64,000 bases of DNA from Antedon mediterranea (lineage: Eukaryota; Echinodermata; Crinoidea; Comatulida; Antedonidae), in NCBI RefSeq assembly GCF_964355755.1, contig NC_092673.1, positions 34,047,648-34,111,647 of the forward strand, read 5' to 3'. The position numbers were made by a program, and so were the translations under genes. The notes under the pieces were generated by a model. The model was not told where the DNA came from. It did not search any database and saw only the letters and a list, made by a program, of their open reading frames with translations. Below, piece by piece: positions 33,013-45,856 of this stretch; the stretch's first letter is position 1, and every line of letters starts with the position of its first letter.

Positions 33013-35400
33013 AAATTGAAACTGCGCGTAATTCGTATGCATAGGTCTACATGTTGGTGAGCCCATATTGACATGTAAAGATGTTTACCATGTATAATAG
33101 ATCTGACAAATTAATAGCATTCCAAATCTTTTAAATGTAAATTATAGGTTAGTAACATAGTTGAGTGGGAAGTTAGTTTGTAGAGTTAAAAATTAGTTTC
33201 AATTTCTTTCAAGTTCAAGTGTAGTACTGTTTGATTTGTCTTTTGCAAGAAGATAGCATGCATATTTCCAATATGCATATTGATTTTTAGGAAAATTAAT
33301 TTATTGGTGACTTCCCAAATTAAATTAATTAAAATCTCGAGTTTGCTGTATGTTCAATATGAGCTGAAATGTTAAATAGCACGCCCTCTGTCGCTCTGAG
33401 ATTAGTAGTCACTATAGGATAATTAGTAAAATAGCCATATTGTTATTCATACAATGAAAACTAAATTTCGGCAATTTAGTTATGGGGATGGGAGTGGGTA
33501 GTTGTATCATTGTGATGAAAGGTTCAGTGACGTCATACGGAGAGGCCGACAATTTTAGGCCTACTGAATGAAGTAAATATGGTGCTTGGAGCTTCTGTAA
33601 AATGTATTGATAGAACCGAAGAGATGCACGATTGCATGTGTTTTTTGGTCGTCGGAAATTTGAAATGAGCTCGCCAAATAACGTGTTATTAAATATAAAT
33701 AATAAAAAGGTGACTAATAATAGAATTAGGAATTGAAATAATAGAATAGAATACATCACATTTTTGTACCATAAAAATGTATATAATGTATGGAACGCCA
33801 TCACTGCATATAATGTACATAAAATTACAATATATACTTGGAATATTAAAATAGTAGGTCAAACAAGTTTATAAGCCTAGAGTTTTTTTTAGACCTAGAT
33901 TACGGCCCTAATCTAGGTCTGTGCAATATCATCCAATGCTCATTAATATTTATTATATTATACAAATGTTTTGAAAGACGACACTACGAATAGTATCTGA
34001 GTATATGTAAATGCAATTGTAGACCTTAATATGGCTTTGCTATGGACAAACAATTGCGCCTTTAATTGTGGAAAAAAGTCCTTATGATAGACAGTCCTTA
34101 TATGGAAGGGCCCCTGTTGCGGACAATATCGCCCTCACTGTGGACAGAGAAAATCCCTATAATGTACAGATTTCAATAATCCTCATACGCGGTCGTTCCA
34201 CTCATTTCAATTTCTCGTAGTCTGCACACATGCAATTTGAATTATGACATCACAAATCTTTTATCTGTTGTGATATTACAGCTGTTAACACGGCTCGTCT
34301 CACTTTCCATTTTAAATAGTCACTACTACCCCGCCACCACCGACATACAACACATATTTCTAACCGGCTCTGTAGCGTCAAACACCGTGTTACGTTCAAA
34401 ACAACAAACTGATGATATTGACACTGTTATAAAATTATTGTTCAGGTACGTGCGTACTATGTTTATACACATTTTTTTATGTCTTCCAAAATTGTATTAT
34501 AGGTCCTAAATATTTTACTGTATTATGCATCCAACAAATGCATTTATGGTAATGCTACTATACGAACGGTTGCCAATTGTAGGACGTGAAGTTAGCATTA
34601 ATAGGGCTCAGGGATGTATTTAATTTAAATCATGCACAGAGGCGATCTGGTGGAGTTTATTACATAACATTCTTATAGGAAAACTATTACATACCTCTAG
34701 ACAATATTACCCACCGGTGAATAACTACTCCCCATAGAACTAGCCCAAAGATTATCACCCCTTCCCTCCCTCAGGATAACTACCCTAAATAGGATAAGAT
34801 GTATTACGCAAATTGAACACGATGGTTGTTCGAGCTGAGATGTATTTCCAATAAATTTACCTGGAATTACAAGTATCGTCTCAAATCTGGTAAAGTAATG
34901 TGATATTAACGAGTGGTGAACTACCGTATGCAACTAATTAGTATTGGTCATTAAGCGAAACCATATGATGTCCATCCATGATCCGCCCTGCTAAATTACT
35001 AAACCATTTTCAAAATAATAAAGTATCTATTTTCAATTATTGGACGGCCTGTATTTAATTCATATAATATGCATATAATTGGAAGAAACAGCTAACCCAG
35101 GTGCGCGCAAGTGTAAGTAAAAAAGAACACCGGTGAAAAGAAACATCTCGGTGTCCACAGCCTTAATATTTAGGCCTAGTTTAGTACATACTGATGTTTT
35201 ATCGTACCGTATGTAATGATTTGACAATCAACAAAATTACTCATAAACTGTATGTTCGTAATAAAACAAAGATAAAAGGGTAGCGATTGATCGAATAATC
35301 ACAAGTTTACGATTTCAGTTATATTGTATTGTGTTTTTTTACGAGTGTTTAAAGACACTATTGTCTTATGTTATTTGCCGCAGATAAATACTGTTGATTC
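33013..35400. other. Mostly non-coding interval
   Basis: No supported gene. The 130-aa minus-strand open frame at 33412-33804 has transmembrane-like sequence from AT-rich DNA and no recognisable domain or splice signals. One splice-bounded plus-strand segment at 34282-34445 is listed separately. Confidence 0.4.
34282..34445 (+). CDS. Candidate orphan exon, unrecognised
   Basis: An acceptor (TCTGTTGTGATATTACAG) and a donor (TTCAG|GTACGTG) bound 164 bp that stay open in one frame. The peptide includes IFLTGSVASNTVLRSKQQTD and ends DTVIKLLF. I recognise no domain and found no partner exon. It may be a chance open frame. Confidence 0.15.
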
Positions 35401-35405
35401 ACAAA

Positions 35406-35695
35406 CGATTAACAAAATCGCGCGCGTTGAGTATATTAATCGCGCGAACAAACGTTGATAAAAAAGACGACGTTAATACGCGCGCGTTAACTTTGTGTGT
35501 CTTATTCGCGCGTACAAAGCTAATAAAAGTACAACGTTAGTACGCGCGCGTTAACTTTTTGTGTCTTAATCGCGCGTACAAACGCTGATAAAAGTACAAC
35601 GTTAGTACGCGACCGTTAACATTTGGTGTCTTAAACGTGCGTACAAACGCTGTTCGTAAAATTACGACTTATCTTGGGACGTGCGCGTTAAGTTT
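35406..35695. repeat. Tandem repeat, about 60-bp unit, CGCGCG-rich
   Basis: Four to five units with TACGCGCGCGTTAACTTT, GTGTCTTAATCGCGCG and TACAAACGCTGATAAAAGTA. Same sequence family as the units at 32.3 and 59.7 kb. Confidence 0.8.
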
Positions 35696-36860
35696 GTGTC
35701 TCTCTGACGAAGTAATTATAAATAAAACTAGCTATAGACGTTGTTTACTGCTTGAGTAAACTTGGAAAACTAACATCATTTGTTCATTACAGTAACACAT
35801 CTTCGTATGATCAATTATTACTTTTAAAACGCGTTTGGAGTGTAGGTCTTGAACGCGTCGCGAACGTCAAAATGCCGAATCATAATCAGATTTGAAACAT
35901 GGTTTAGTGACGCATTCAATTAGTGTCTTGAGTGTATATAATTCAATTAGTATATTCTACTAGCACTATTAGTAGGACTGTGTTGCCTGCGTATTAACAC
36001 ACCTGGAATGTTAATTAGTTATTTTTAAAGGAAGTTATGTATATGACAAGAATTGAAACACACCATGGGTGATTAACATTTTGAAAGTAATTTAAATGGC
36101 GTCATCATTTTGTCATTTTTTTTTTATGATGATCGTTCTGACAATTTTAAAGAATGAAATAATAGGCATACGCAGTAATATTTCGTTGTGAAAACTGCTA
36201 TTGGTATAAATAACGTTAAGTAAGGGTACTCATACATATTGGAACCTAATGGGACAATTTCGATGTCGTTAAAGGCGATCTGTTTCAACACTACAATATT
36301 ACATAAACTAAGTTAGATACACACTATTTAAAATGTAGGCCGAGTTCTAAAGATATAACCATAGGTTAGCTGATAATTATCAATACTATTCTTACCCGCC
36401 GAGGGTAGATCAACGCCCGATAAAACTTAATCGATAACATTTGTAGGCCTAGATTCTTGGCTTGGCTGTTGCCATCCATCTGCCACTTCTCATGCTGTCT
36501 GGGACATAACGTGTCACTCCCATACTGACAATTTTTATTTTATAAATTTTTTATTTGTTCATAGAAAAAGTCTATGACATTTAATTCTAAACCTGTGATA
36601 AGAGGGAGGACGATTACAACTTTCCTGATTGATTGAAAAGGATGAACAAATCTGAAGTAGTTAGAATACGAACTCCGTACTTTATAGGCGTTTGTTTGTT
36701 AAACCTCCAGTGTTTCTGATTAAAGAAAAACAATTGGATTGAATTAAATCAACGTTAATTTAATTAGTAGGCTTATAATGATATTGCTTTAGATGCTCAT
36801 TAGTGTTGTTCTTGTTTTACAATAAAACAATGTTTCTTTGAGGTTTCCATACTTTTCATA
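35696..36860. other. Non-coding interval
   Basis: AT-rich sequence with no open frame, splice pair or repeat that I can support, apart from two TAGGCCTA sites (near 36445 and 36340-like variants). Confidence 0.4.
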
Positions 36861-36863
36861 TTC

Positions 36864-37188
36864 CTTCAAAGGAAAAAAATAATTCTTAAACAACTTTTGG
36901 CTGAATATGCCATTTTAATGCCACAAAATAGTTATTCACTTTGACCAAAAATTGGATTGAAAAACAAATTATTTTCCATGAAAAGGCTGTAATTTAAAGC
37001 AAAAAATAGTCAAATTGGTTTTTGGTTGAATTTAAACATTTATTTTGTCATTTTACAAGTGAAAAGATACTTCTTTTTCCATGGAAGTGATTAACTTTAT
37101 CAAAACTACAAAGTGGCCTAGCTATTATTAGATTCAATGTTCGATTTTATTAAACTTCATTTTTAATGTTTTTGGCCCGACAATACAT
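36864..37188. mobile_element. MITE, ATGTATTGTCCCC family, copy 2
   Basis: Carries GAATATGCCATTTTAATG, TTGACCAAAAATTGGATTGA and GTTTTTGGTTGAA in the same order as copy 1, and ends CCCGACAATACATTTTTAAA. The left terminus is degraded. Confidence 0.7.
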
Positions 37189-38480
37189 TTTTAAAGGAGA
37201 AGATTTACCATCCCGCCCATAACTTCCGCCTCCAAAGAATTGAAATTGGAGGCCTATTATACCCTTAAATTTCTTTATTATGTTTCATTGCGTTCATATT
37301 TATCGGGGGTGAGGAGAACTCAAGTCTGTTTATCTGTATACACCATTGTATTAATTACCTTGATATATTATGCGATATTTTCTTATGCTTTTTAGGCTAA
37401 TTGTATGAACAAAAAATAATATGAGAAAATAAGTAAGGGAATTGATTGTTAAATGACGACATAACATGATTTAGCTTAGGTTAAATTAAGTAATGAAATG
37501 ATGTCGTTTGTGTGTATGAGCGTCGTCTATACTCGTGTTCTACATCGAGTGACCTCAATTTACCTTAATTGATTATGTCTTGAAATTGACAAAGCTAAAC
37601 GCAATTGATTTAATATAGATCGACATTTTTCAAGCAGATGCATTATAGAATTTATAGCGAAATCACGATGTCAAATTTTACAGAAGTTAACTCTTGTTAA
37701 CTATCCCGTTAGTTCCCTTGGTTCTGTGTAGACTCATTCAATGGCAGAAGGACGTTTGAGATGGGGAGTTACTGAAGCTCCCCTAATGATCAACCAATTT
37801 TGTAGTTGTCATTAGGTAGAATCTAACGGACTATTCAGTTAAACTGTATCTAGGCCTACAGGAGTTAAAGTGTATAATACTGAAAGCTGCAAAATCGGTT
37901 ACTTGATCGCTGAGAATGGTTCCTTCATCCCGGTTCATTCAATGGCATGAAGGAGGTTGGGATGAAGAGTTACAAGACACACTTTAAGGTCCATGTGATC
38001 AACCGCAGCTTTAAAATAATAGAACAACTTTCATCAATGATACACTCCTATCAATTCCACCTTATCTAGATGAAACACAACAAAAACACATAAGATTTGA
38101 ACTCGTCGCCATGACGAGTACGGTGATCCGCACAAACGTAACATGCATGTTGAAATACGCGCGACAGAAAGAAATAAGAACAACATATTGGTTGAAAAAT
38201 GAATCTTGATAATTATGATAGGTTATTTGCCATAGGTATACATTCAATCTCGTACCTTTTAAATTCATAATTGAACATTTAGATAAAATATCAATAGATA
38301 ATATAAAATAAAAGTTTCTGTTAGTTTTAAATGACAACATCTTTGTAGAAATTCGAAAACATTTGAACAATTCTGATTTATTTAACCATTTCTTTTACAG
38401 TATAATAATTTTCTGATTGCAGTAACAATATGTGACATTTAATGTATTATACCTCATTTCCCTCGGGCAAGGTATTAAAA
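37189..38480. other. Non-coding interval with a degenerate duplication
   Basis: Two similar blocks about 205 bp apart share TCATTCAATGGCA, GGGAGTTAC/GAAGAGTTAC and GATCAACC (about 37733-37795 and 37937-38005). No gene. The minus-strand open frame at 38062-38370 is unsupported. Confidence 0.45.
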
Positions 38481-38489
38481 ACGACAAGT

Positions 38490-39350
38490 TTTTACATGTG
38501 TCTTGTATCAATTTAAGCATGATATACAATACAAACTTTAATTATTTCAAATAAAAGACCTGGGTCTTCCCCCCCCCCCCCCCAATCGCCGTATAAACCG
38601 TCTTATAACTTTAAAAAACAAATTATTACTCCTAGTATCATTAGGCCTACTATTTGTAAGATTAAATTATTAAATTTAGCAATGTAGATTTATAAAAATA
38701 ATTATTTATTGGATTATTTTTACGGATTATTTTCATAAGTTTAAACAAATTGGTTTCTCCGTCGCTGCATTTCTACGTGTATAATGTGGACACTGCAACG
38801 CAAACGATTTGACTAACGCAAAACGACAGTTCGATAATCCATCGCCTGTGAATGGTCAAATCACTTAAGGTTGGTTCCCACTAGGACGTAGACGTACTTC
38901 AAGCGAGTTTACCAATGACATGCGACAGTGAAAATAATCCATCGCTTGTACAGTAGTTACTCATTAAATCATTGTGTGTCTTTAAAGCTTGGTTTCTCCT
39001 AGGACACAACGCAAGGACGTAAGCCACAATGCAAGTGAAGTGACCAATCAAAAGCGACAATTCGAATAATCTATTGCTAGCTTTATTTGTGTTATATCCT
39101 AGTGGAAACCAAGCTTTAGTGGAAACCAAACATTACGTTGCGATTTCGTTCTTGCATTACATCCTAGTGAGAGAACCAAGCTTTACACTCTAGACAAATC
39201 GTCACGATCATACTATCAAATACGGTGCTAATGGCTTCATACCGTGCCTATGAAATGACAAGTGTGTGTCCATGCGAATGTCTTTTATCAACTTAAGCTT
39301 GATATACAATCTGAACTTTAGTAATTTTAAATGTGAACCTGCTCTGTCGG
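38490..39350. repeat. Degenerate direct repeats flanking MITE copies
   Basis: About 38490-38565 and 39259-39340 share TGTCTTNTATCAANTTAAGC and GATATACAAT followed by AACTTTA. Between them lie a C13 tract (about 38571) and nested copies of the GGTTCCCACTAG MITE family. Confidence 0.6.
38866..39184. mobile_element. Nested MITE copies, GGTTCCCACTAG family
   Basis: TTAAGGTTGGTTCCCACTAG at the left, AAAGCTTGGTTTCTCCTAGG in the middle, TAGTGGAAACCAAGCTTT and GAGAGAACCAAGCTTTA at the right. This indicates one copy inserted into or next to another. The interior has the CCAATCAAAAGCGACAATTC type sequence shared with copies at 57-59 kb. Confidence 0.75.
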
Positions 39351-40576
39351 TCTCATCATAGAATAAACAACCTCTGCAATAGTCCATTGATCTCTCTTAA
39401 TACTTTTTAAAGCCGTCTGATTACTTTGGAAAACGAGTTGCAAAGTTGACCAAACACACCTGTGATGTTTACGCAGGCGTAGATGGACAAACCCTGGCTG
39501 ATGAGGTGAAGTGTTTGGCGCGGCGAAAGGACTTAACCGTTAAAACATCCATTTGAATGGTCACACTGTGGGTCACCATTAATTGTGGGGCCAGAGTCTA
39601 GGAATTGATTCCAGTAAATCTGTCATGTTTAACTGCCTGGTAAAAGGATTAATATTTTGATAACTTAAACTTTGTCGGCCATAAAACGCGGGTTTTCATT
39701 ACTGATGATATTTGACATATGGGTTTTACAGTGGCATTCTACGCAGTATTAAAACACTATATTCATTAATGCAGCGACAGTGGAACAAGTAGGCCTTGCA
39801 TTTAACAAAGAAAGAAAGTTCGGGCTAGTTCTCCTTATTTAATATTTTTACAAAGGTGTAGTTATTTTTCGTCGGATTACGCCCGCATAAGTCGTAAACA
39901 AATTGGTTCGTACATGTCGCTGATATAACCACGACAGACGTTATATTATCATTTCTAAGCAAATATGGCACCAATGGCACCCCATAGAGGATAGGCATGA
40001 AAGAACAAAAGGTAGTTTCCCAGCAGCAGGAAGTAGCTGCTAAACTGTTACGTAATCGACCCTCGCAGAATATTGACGATTTTTTTCGAATATTTTCCGC
40101 GGACAATACGCGTGCAAGGGTGATATATTCTGGATAGTACTGTATATTGTCAACCTCGTGCGATTGGAAAATATGTTTGAGAAGAGTGAAGAAAGATCTC
40201 TTAAGATAAAAATGGGTCGCCATTGAGCAACAATCACGACATTATCAAAAGAATAACATTATCTCTCATGATGTAATAAAGCACATGACGAAATTTAATT
40301 TGTTGGTAACTGATACCTTACTGCACAGTTTAGCAACAGAGATACAAGACATTGACTTTTATATCTATTAACGGCATCAGTCTTTACTCTGAACTACGGT
40401 AGTAGTTAATGTGAATATACATTTCATTAGTGACTTTCCGATTACACTAAATACGGCACCACCAAAGATCATGCGCATGCGTATAAATCAATTTGCGTTA
40501 TGCGTTCGTGTAGTATCAATTTTATTATTTTTTTCAAATGAGACGTTCCGGGTTTTTGGTGTTTCAGTTTTCAGTT
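39350..40576. other. Non-coding interval
   Basis: No gene that I can support. The 132-aa minus-strand open frame at 39825-40223 begins MATHFYLKRSFFTLLKHIFQ but has no recognisable domain, signal peptide or partner exon. Confidence 0.4.
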
Positions 40577-40580
40577 TCTT

Positions 40581-40832
40581 AAGGTCTGTCTACACTACCA
40601 AACTAGTTAGACAAAAAAAATGTGATGTGCCGAAATATGGTAGTGATATGACATCATTATGTCCATTACATCATATTTGTTTGTCAAATAAAGTTTGATG
40701 TGAGTGTAGACAAGGCGTTAAGCTCTGTCTACAACAATGTGATGTGCCCATATATGGATATGATGATGTCGTATCCTTACGATATTTTGGCACATCACAC
40801 TTTTTGTTGTTTGATAGTGTAGACAGAGCCTT
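40581..40832. mobile_element. Two abutting GTCTACACTA MITEs
   Basis: The first copy is 40581-40717 (AAGGTCTGTCTACACTAC...GAGTGTAGACAAGGCGTTAA) and the second 40719-40832 (AAGCTCTGTCTACAAC...GTAGACAGAGCCTTA). They share a TTAA at about 40718, as if one inserted at the target site of the other. Confidence 0.85.
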
Positions 40833-40939
40833 AGTTTCAGATGTACTCCGCCAGTCATTGCCTTTTTATTATTGAAAAATTGATAAAATGTTTCGTTTTA
40901 AGAATGTTATTAATTTGTTTATACTAGGTTGTACCTCAA

Positions 40940-41475
40940 AACAACATAGGCTAACATACAACATAGGCTAACATACAACATAGGCTAACATACAACATAG
41001 GCTAACATACAACATATGCTAACATACAACATAGGCTAACATACAACATAGGCTAACATACAACATATGCTAACATACAACATAGGCTAACATACAACAT
41101 AGGCTAACATACAACATAGGCTAACATACAACATAGGCTAATATACAACATAGGCTAACATACAACATAGGCTAACATACAACATAGGCTAACATACAAC
41201 ATAGGCTAACATACAACATATGCTAACATACAACATAGGCTAACATACAACATAGGCTAACATACAACATAGGCTATACTAACATACAACATAGGCTAAC
41301 ATACAACATAGGCTAACATACAACATATGCTAACATACAACATATGCTAACATACAACATAGGCTAACATACAACTTAGGCTAACATACAACATAGGCTA
41401 ACATACAACATAGGCTAACATACAACATATGCTAACATACAACATATGCTAACATACAACATATGCTAACATACA
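40940..41475. repeat. Minisatellite, 17-bp unit (AACATACAACATAGGCT)
   Basis: About 31 copies with two main variants (ATAGGCT and ATATGCT) and one 5-bp insertion near 41275. 17 is not a multiple of 3, so no repeat protein is encoded. Confidence 0.97.
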
Positions 41476-41533
41476 TGAGGCCATCACTTGAACAACGGTA
41501 GCCTTATTATAAAGAACAAGGCCAACAGCCATT

Positions 41534-42345
41534 AAGTCGCGTGCTACAATGCATAGTGATACCGGACCGACAGACAGACCGACAGACCGACAGACCGACA
41601 GACAGACAGGCCGACCGACCAACATAGTGAACTATACTGACCGAAATTACTGAACATGTTTAAAAATGTTGAAATGTTTAAAAACATTTATATTTTTTTA
41701 ATTTACACGTGCGTAGCCTGTCACTTTTGACGTGCTCGTATAACGTAATTTCGAGTTGAAAAGTAAGTCAAGAAAACAGAAATCGGGCAAAAAGAGTGCG
41801 CAATAACATTTAACGCGCAGTGCGCGCGCAAAAATATGTGCACTCATGGCAATTTTGTAAACGCTTAAAATTGCCTGAAACGTACTCTTATTTCATCGAA
41901 AATAAATTTTTTTAAATTTTAAGCGCGCGTACGCATGCGTTACATGCGCTACGCACGTAATTGTATTGCCATATGATGATTTATGCCCTGAAATTTATGA
42001 GTACCAAATTTTATTTAATTGTGATTCATGGTTGTGAAGATATGATTACAAACGTGATTTCGTTAAATCGTGCGTAGACCGCGTAATTTTTTATTGCGCA
42101 CCGTGAAAACATAACCACATTGATTCCTGGCCATAAGGAATATACTGTGAAAAATTGACCTAGCTAGATTAAACTGATATCAAGATAAGGTCAGAAAGCG
42201 ATAAAACGCATAGTGATACCGGACCGACAGACCGACAGACAGACAGACAGACCGACAGACAGACCGACAGACAGACAGACAGACAGACAGACCAACCGAC
42301 CGACATAGTGAACTATAGAGTCGCTTCCACGCGACTAAAAACATG
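41534..42345. mobile_element. About 0.8-kb element with GTCGCGTG ends and two GACA/GACC arrays
   Basis: Begins AAGTCGCGTGCTACAATGC and ends TCGCTTCCACGCGACTAAAA, so GTCGCGTG/CACGCGAC are inverted. Inside, GCATAGTGATACCGGACCGA starts a (GACA/GACC)n tract at 41551 and again at 42208, and each tract ends ACATAGTGAACTATA. The middle is CpG-rich (GCGCGCG near 41825 and 41925). No ORF. Confidence 0.65.
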
Positions 42346-42820
42346 AACATTTAAAATATAAAATAATAAAAATTAGGCCTAAGATGTAAAAATTACCATG
42401 AAGGAAAGTAATGTTTCTAAATAATTATATGCATTACAAACAAAAGTATTATTTGAAATAATTTATTTGAAACATTTTGGAACCCTCAGGGACAGTGCCT
42501 ATCCATTTTTTTATTTTGATATTTTTTTACTTGTACTTTGAATAAATTTAGTTAATGTGGAATTTTGAATTTCAGAAGGTAATGTATTAAACAGGATGGT
42601 ACTTTATATACTGAAATAAGGTTGTTAACGTCCACCAGTCTGATTGCTTATTGCAACATATTTAACATATTGCTTTTATACATACTATGGTACTTAGTTG
42701 TAACACTGCAAGTAATAATATACTACGTACTCTCTCTACACCACTCTTAATGCAGCACCGTGAAGCCATAGATAGTTCTTGATACATCTTGGTAATTATC
42801 TTAATTTGATCGAATTATTA
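42346..42820 (-). repeat. Possible LINE 3' end
   Basis: On the minus strand, GATAGGCACTGTCCCTGAGG is followed by GTTCCAAAATGTTTCAAATA, resembling the 3' end of non-LTR elements. Upstream minus-strand sequence (to about 42740) has broken frames only. Confidence 0.3.
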
Positions 42821-43084
42821 TACTGCTGTTTGCGATCTATAAAGTAATGGGGATCCTAGCAAGAAATATGTTAGTTTATTGTTTAGTGGAACGCGGTGTG
42901 TCAAGTCCGTTGCGTGATGCCCAGGCCAGGTGATGGCAACATCATCGGCTGAAGATGGACGTGACATGGGCCTAACTAGGAAAATAGTCCATACATCACA
43001 TACACATCGTGGCTGTGTATTATTGTACTGCATAGGTTTAAATATCAGCATAATATTACACTTTAAACAACATGTAAACTCCCA

Positions 43085-43135
43085 AAACGTAACGCGTAAA
43101 CGCGCGCCCACAGCGTAAACGCGCGCCCACAGCGT
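43085..43135. repeat. Short direct repeat GCGTAAACGCGCGCCCACA x2
   Basis: The 19-bp unit GCGTAAACGCGCGCCCACA occurs twice in tandem, with partial edges. Confidence 0.85.
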
Positions 43136-44740
43136 TTAGGTAAAATAATATTGTAGACATAACCCAGAGCGTGGATCGTCATAATATTTCAATCCTAGAA
43201 ATAAAGTGTCATTTTGATGTATTGGTGGTTTACCAGCCTTTGTTTTTAAGAAACATCTTTTAAGCATGTCATGTTATTTTCATGAGGAACAGTAAGTTAA
43301 ACAAATGTACTTATATAATATTGTTATACCATAATTTAGTGGGTAATACCGTAGTGAAACACAATGTTGAATGCTATTTTTTGTCCGACTGCCATTATTT
43401 ACTGACTTGATTATCCACAAAAATATTATCATTACCATAGATGTCTGCAAAAATAATCAGCGCTATTTCAATTATCATAGTTTACTGAAATATAAAAGCA
43501 TACTTTAGAATCAGTTATTTCCCATCAAACCTTTCTATTTCCGTATGTCACGTGGATTTTGCCAAATGCCTTGGTTTCGATTGACGAGGTGGTGTCATTG
43601 TGCGTCTGTACAAGGAGTCTAATTAACTTTTCAATCAACTAAATCACATTAAAACTTACATTTCTCCTTATGTTTATAGGATATCAAAAATAACTTAACC
43701 ATTGAATATTGAAGTATCACTTCATGACCCAATACTATATCGTAGGCCTATTTGATTATTATAGCTATTGGGTAATGAGATGAGCATTGCTGAGTAAAAG
43801 TCAGGGGGCACAAGTTCACATTTCCGGCGATATTAGAAACCGTACTCTTACGACCATTCTCACTTGCAGCCCCTAAGGACTTCTCTCTAACGTACGCATT
43901 GTACACTCTTGTTACATGTTCTCATCAATGTTTTCAGAGTGTACTTTTGTCAACAAGACTAAGGTGTCACTTGAATACTAGCGGCAAAGGATGTTTACAG
44001 GTATGTAGCCTGACATAATACACCAGGCGCACTGGGACAAAGAACCACCCTTAGGGGGAACTTTATATGACCTTGCAGGCACTTTAGGGTGAATGGCTGC
44101 AAAGAGCAATGCCCCTTCTCTATCTTCTTGGTGATACTATCTGATCTTAGGTAATTTGGGGGACATCATGGGCTGTGTTGCATTGATATCGTTTGGCTAA
44201 TACAACCGTCCAGGATGTCTAATAAACTCAGATTAAAACTCGAATATTTGAGTTTTCTAATCATATCCTAGTTCTTTACTCATTAACTAGCGGTCATGCT
44301 TATGGTATTCGAATTCAAATTTTAAATGTATTTAAACTTGCTGCCTCCAGCACCTTCAAATTACAAGAACAATACAAACTACTATTTTATCTATAGGTGT
44401 TGATGTTATCCTTATCAATAAAATCTAAAAGACCGTATTTATTGTCTATTCTTCTCTATTTTGTTCTATCGATATAATACATGTGTTGGACGTCTGTCCT
44501 TTTCGCTGCATCGTGGTTGCATTTGCACGTACGTTCCTAAATCATAGAAATACTTGATTTTCTGTGAATATCCATGCTTCTTCTCTATCTGGTCGATACT
44601 TCCGTTTATGTGCTACGATTCTCGTATTATAGTCTAGCGACAATAACCATGCGGCAGTATCATGTCTGCTAACAACTGTAACAGTCACACACACTAGCAA
44701 CTGACAAATTTAACCTAACCCTGTAAATGAACAAAAAACG
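43136..44740. other. Non-coding interval
   Basis: No gene, tandem array or transposon end that I can support. Confidence 0.4.
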
Positions 44741-44815
44741 TGCATGGGATTCGAACCAAGGTCTACCGATTTTCAAAGCTGAGGCATTACCCAGCTGACT
44801 ATCCCATATGTATGA
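44740..44815 (-). repeat. tRNA-like sequence / SINE head
   Basis: The minus strand reads GGGATAGTCAGCTGGGTAAT (A box) and CCTTGGTTCGAATCCCATGC (B box). The anticodon and T stems pair poorly, so this is a tRNA pseudogene or SINE head and not a working tRNA gene. Confidence 0.45.
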
Positions 44816-44879
44816 CGGTTAGGGTTTTGGTTTTCTTCGCACTATTATGCGTTTTTTTGCGACCCTTGACGCTTAAGAG

Positions 44880-45856
44880 AAAAAAACATTACTTTTAAGG
44901 TAAGCCTAAAGTGCCACTCGAGGTACGACACTACTTCAGTAATGCGAGTTGTTGAACGGATATCCTCTCCGCTAAGCTAACATCATTAAAAATGATCTCA
45001 GTTAACGTTTCGTTCTCAGTTACATCTTTCAGACTATTCGATTTCTTTAGCTACTTACATATTGCAATTATTTTACCAACCCCATTGTGATGTTTCGCTG
45101 TACGCGGTTTGTTTAACATAGCACATCGGATCATTTGGTATTCTAGTATTCTCCACACTCTCATTTCACATGCGTTTACACCTGTTTTGTATTTATGTCA
45201 TTAAAATGATGATGATAATGTACAATCTTCCTTAATAATTTAGACGGTGTGAAAAACATAAATCTATGATTTACATAACATTTACTTAGTTGACAATAAC
45301 TTTTTATGTTTGGTTTTTTCAACAAAATAAAGTCTTGTGGGAAGAATGAAAGACAATACTTTATGTGTGAAGAATGTACTAAAATAATCTAAATCAAATT
45401 CGGATACATTTGCTTTTTAATTAAGTACATATATATATGTTACGGCACGTTTATTGCGACTCTTTGAATTTTGCTACATTCGAGGGAAAAGTTAAAGTTC
45501 AGGTACAGGCATGAATTAAAAAAAATAATATTTGCTTAATTGTACATAGGCCTAAATAAAATATTTGTAGAATAGAAGTGAAAAATTTTCAAATACAAAA
45601 TTTTTCAAAATTCTGCTATAAAAACCAGGAAGACTTTTTTTCAATAGTTAGGTAGTGTAACCTAATGTAATAACATGTCTAGTGACTCCCTAGAAGGTAA
45701 AAAAAGTTGATTGTGATTGCCTTTAATTTTGCCACACTCGAGGAATTTACACAGGCGAGCGGTAACGTAATCGACCTTACTTTTCTTTTCGTGATATACG
45801 CAATATTTAAATAAACACATTCAAGTACCTGTAATAGGTAAAGCTGAATATTTATC
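44880..45856. other. Non-coding interval
   Basis: No gene or clear repeat. A short inverted pair (AATTTTCAAATACAAAATTT type) occurs near 45585-45610. Confidence 0.35.

Noticed and set aside
33412..33804. 130-aa minus-strand ORF with hydrophobic N-terminus
   Set aside because: Hydrophobicity follows from A/T composition; no supporting signals.
39825..40223. 132-aa minus-strand ORF as a gene
   Set aside because: No domain, signal peptide or splice partner; length alone is not enough in this AT-rich DNA.
44740..44815. Functional tRNA gene on the minus strand
   Set aside because: A and B boxes are present, but the anticodon and T stems do not pair properly.
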